A stretch of 64,000 nt of DNA, taken from Thermus neutrinimicus. GTDB taxonomy: Bacteria; Deinococcota; Deinococci; Deinococcales; Thermaceae. The stretch covers positions 306,232 to 370,231 of the forward strand of contig NZ_JAKTNU010000001.1 in NCBI RefSeq assembly GCF_022760955.1, read 5' to 3'. A program made the translations under genes and the position numbers. Numbering within the stretch: the first letter of the stretch is position 1; each line of letters starts with the position of its first letter. Shown piece after piece: positions 63,942 to 64,000 of this stretch. A model generated the notes under the pieces. The model saw only the letters and a list, made by a program, of their open reading frames with translations. It searched no databases and was not told where the DNA came from.

Positions 63942-64000
63942 ATGGCCAAGGGCGAGTTTATCCGTACGAAGCCTCACGTGAACGTGGGGACGATTGGGCA
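63942..64000 (+). CDS. tuf: Elongation factor Tu (start only)
   Basis: First 19 codons: MAKGEFIRTKPHVNVGTIG, the standard EF-Tu N-terminus leading into the P-loop. AGGAGA lies before the ATG. The gene is cut by the window end. Confidence 0.97.
   Translation, partial: MAKGEFIRTKPHVNVGTIG

Overview
The window is a gene-dense, very GC-rich piece of a Thermus chromosome (Deinococcota). Many proteins look like close relatives of Thermus thermophilus or T. aquaticus proteins: S12 starting [10 protein letters not shown], a 635-residue GyrB, the PRODH/P5CDH pair, a 142-residue OsmC protein and a TaqI-type DNA methyltransferase. Genes are tightly packed, with many ATGA, GTGA or TTGA start/stop overlaps and many GTG or TTG starts. 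I see no prophage, insertion sequence, CRISPR array or rRNA. There is one tRNA, Thr(CGT), at 60629-60703.

Layout. 1-2253 (minus): iron-type ABC permease (cut by the window edge) and its binding protein, with a Fur-box-like palindrome upstream. 2338-9011: metalloenzyme, OsmC peroxidase, zinc-ribbon coiled-coil protein, beta-lactamase-fold hydrolase, rhodanese, Hsp20, a C-S-lyase-like aminotransferase, Lgt, glutaredoxin-like and DUF456 proteins. 9099-20790: alanine-dehydrogenase paralog with a CoA transferase, TopA, a cupin-like protein, VanW protein, RsuA with a 41-codon upstream ORF, AlaX, an SDR, a mini thioredoxin-reductase-like flavoprotein, a PASTA protein with a kinase-like remnant, and YraN. 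20833-31172: UbiD, a DUF4388/HD-GYP signalling pair, TrmB, GlmU, TatA-TatC, DAHP synthase, ferredoxin, methylmalonyl-CoA epimerase, VanZ protein and an SDR. 31176-36719 (minus): an LptF-LptG-LptD-lipoprotein operon. 36771-42490: a small stress-like protein, a non-coding stretch with a promoter-terminator cassette, GyrB, a membrane protein, a solitary TaqI-like methyltransferase and Kbl. 42607-46767: a ParB-like protein, then a GntR regulator and the proline catabolic genes. 46828-49943: a trp leader peptide and attenuator, then trpE-trpG-trpD. 50017-53956 (minus): PurA, YhhQ, a frameshifted Hpt, RluB and an enoyl-CoA hydratase. 54002-59448: TruB, alanine dehydrogenase, Asp23-FakA, a lipoprotein and a 3D-domain protein. 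59467-64000: FtsX/LolE permease, tRNA-Thr and the str operon (rpsL, rpsG, fusA, start of tuf).

Cross-cutting signals. (1) About twenty genes have a -10-like hexamer ending 5-9 nt before the start codon, the geometry of leaderless mRNAs. (2) The 8-bp palindrome CCTCGAGG occurs about 55 times by eye, against roughly 2-3 expected from base composition. It contains TCGA, the site of the TaqI-type methyltransferase family, and such a gene sits here without a restriction partner. (3) A 36-bp unit is duplicated in frame in two unrelated genes, tatA and trpG, giving both proteins KGPEGARLAR repeats. (4) A perfect 18-bp palindrome covers the gntR start codon. (5) trpE is preceded by a Trp-Trp leader peptide and a strong terminator. 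(6) hpt carries a one-base frameshift.

Functionally the window mixes translation and tRNA modification (TruB, RluB, RsuA, TrmB, AlaX, S12/S7/EF-G/EF-Tu), DNA topology (TopA, GyrB), envelope biogenesis (Lgt, GlmU, TatAC, LptFGD), and amino-acid metabolism (proline breakdown, tryptophan and aromatic synthesis, alanine).
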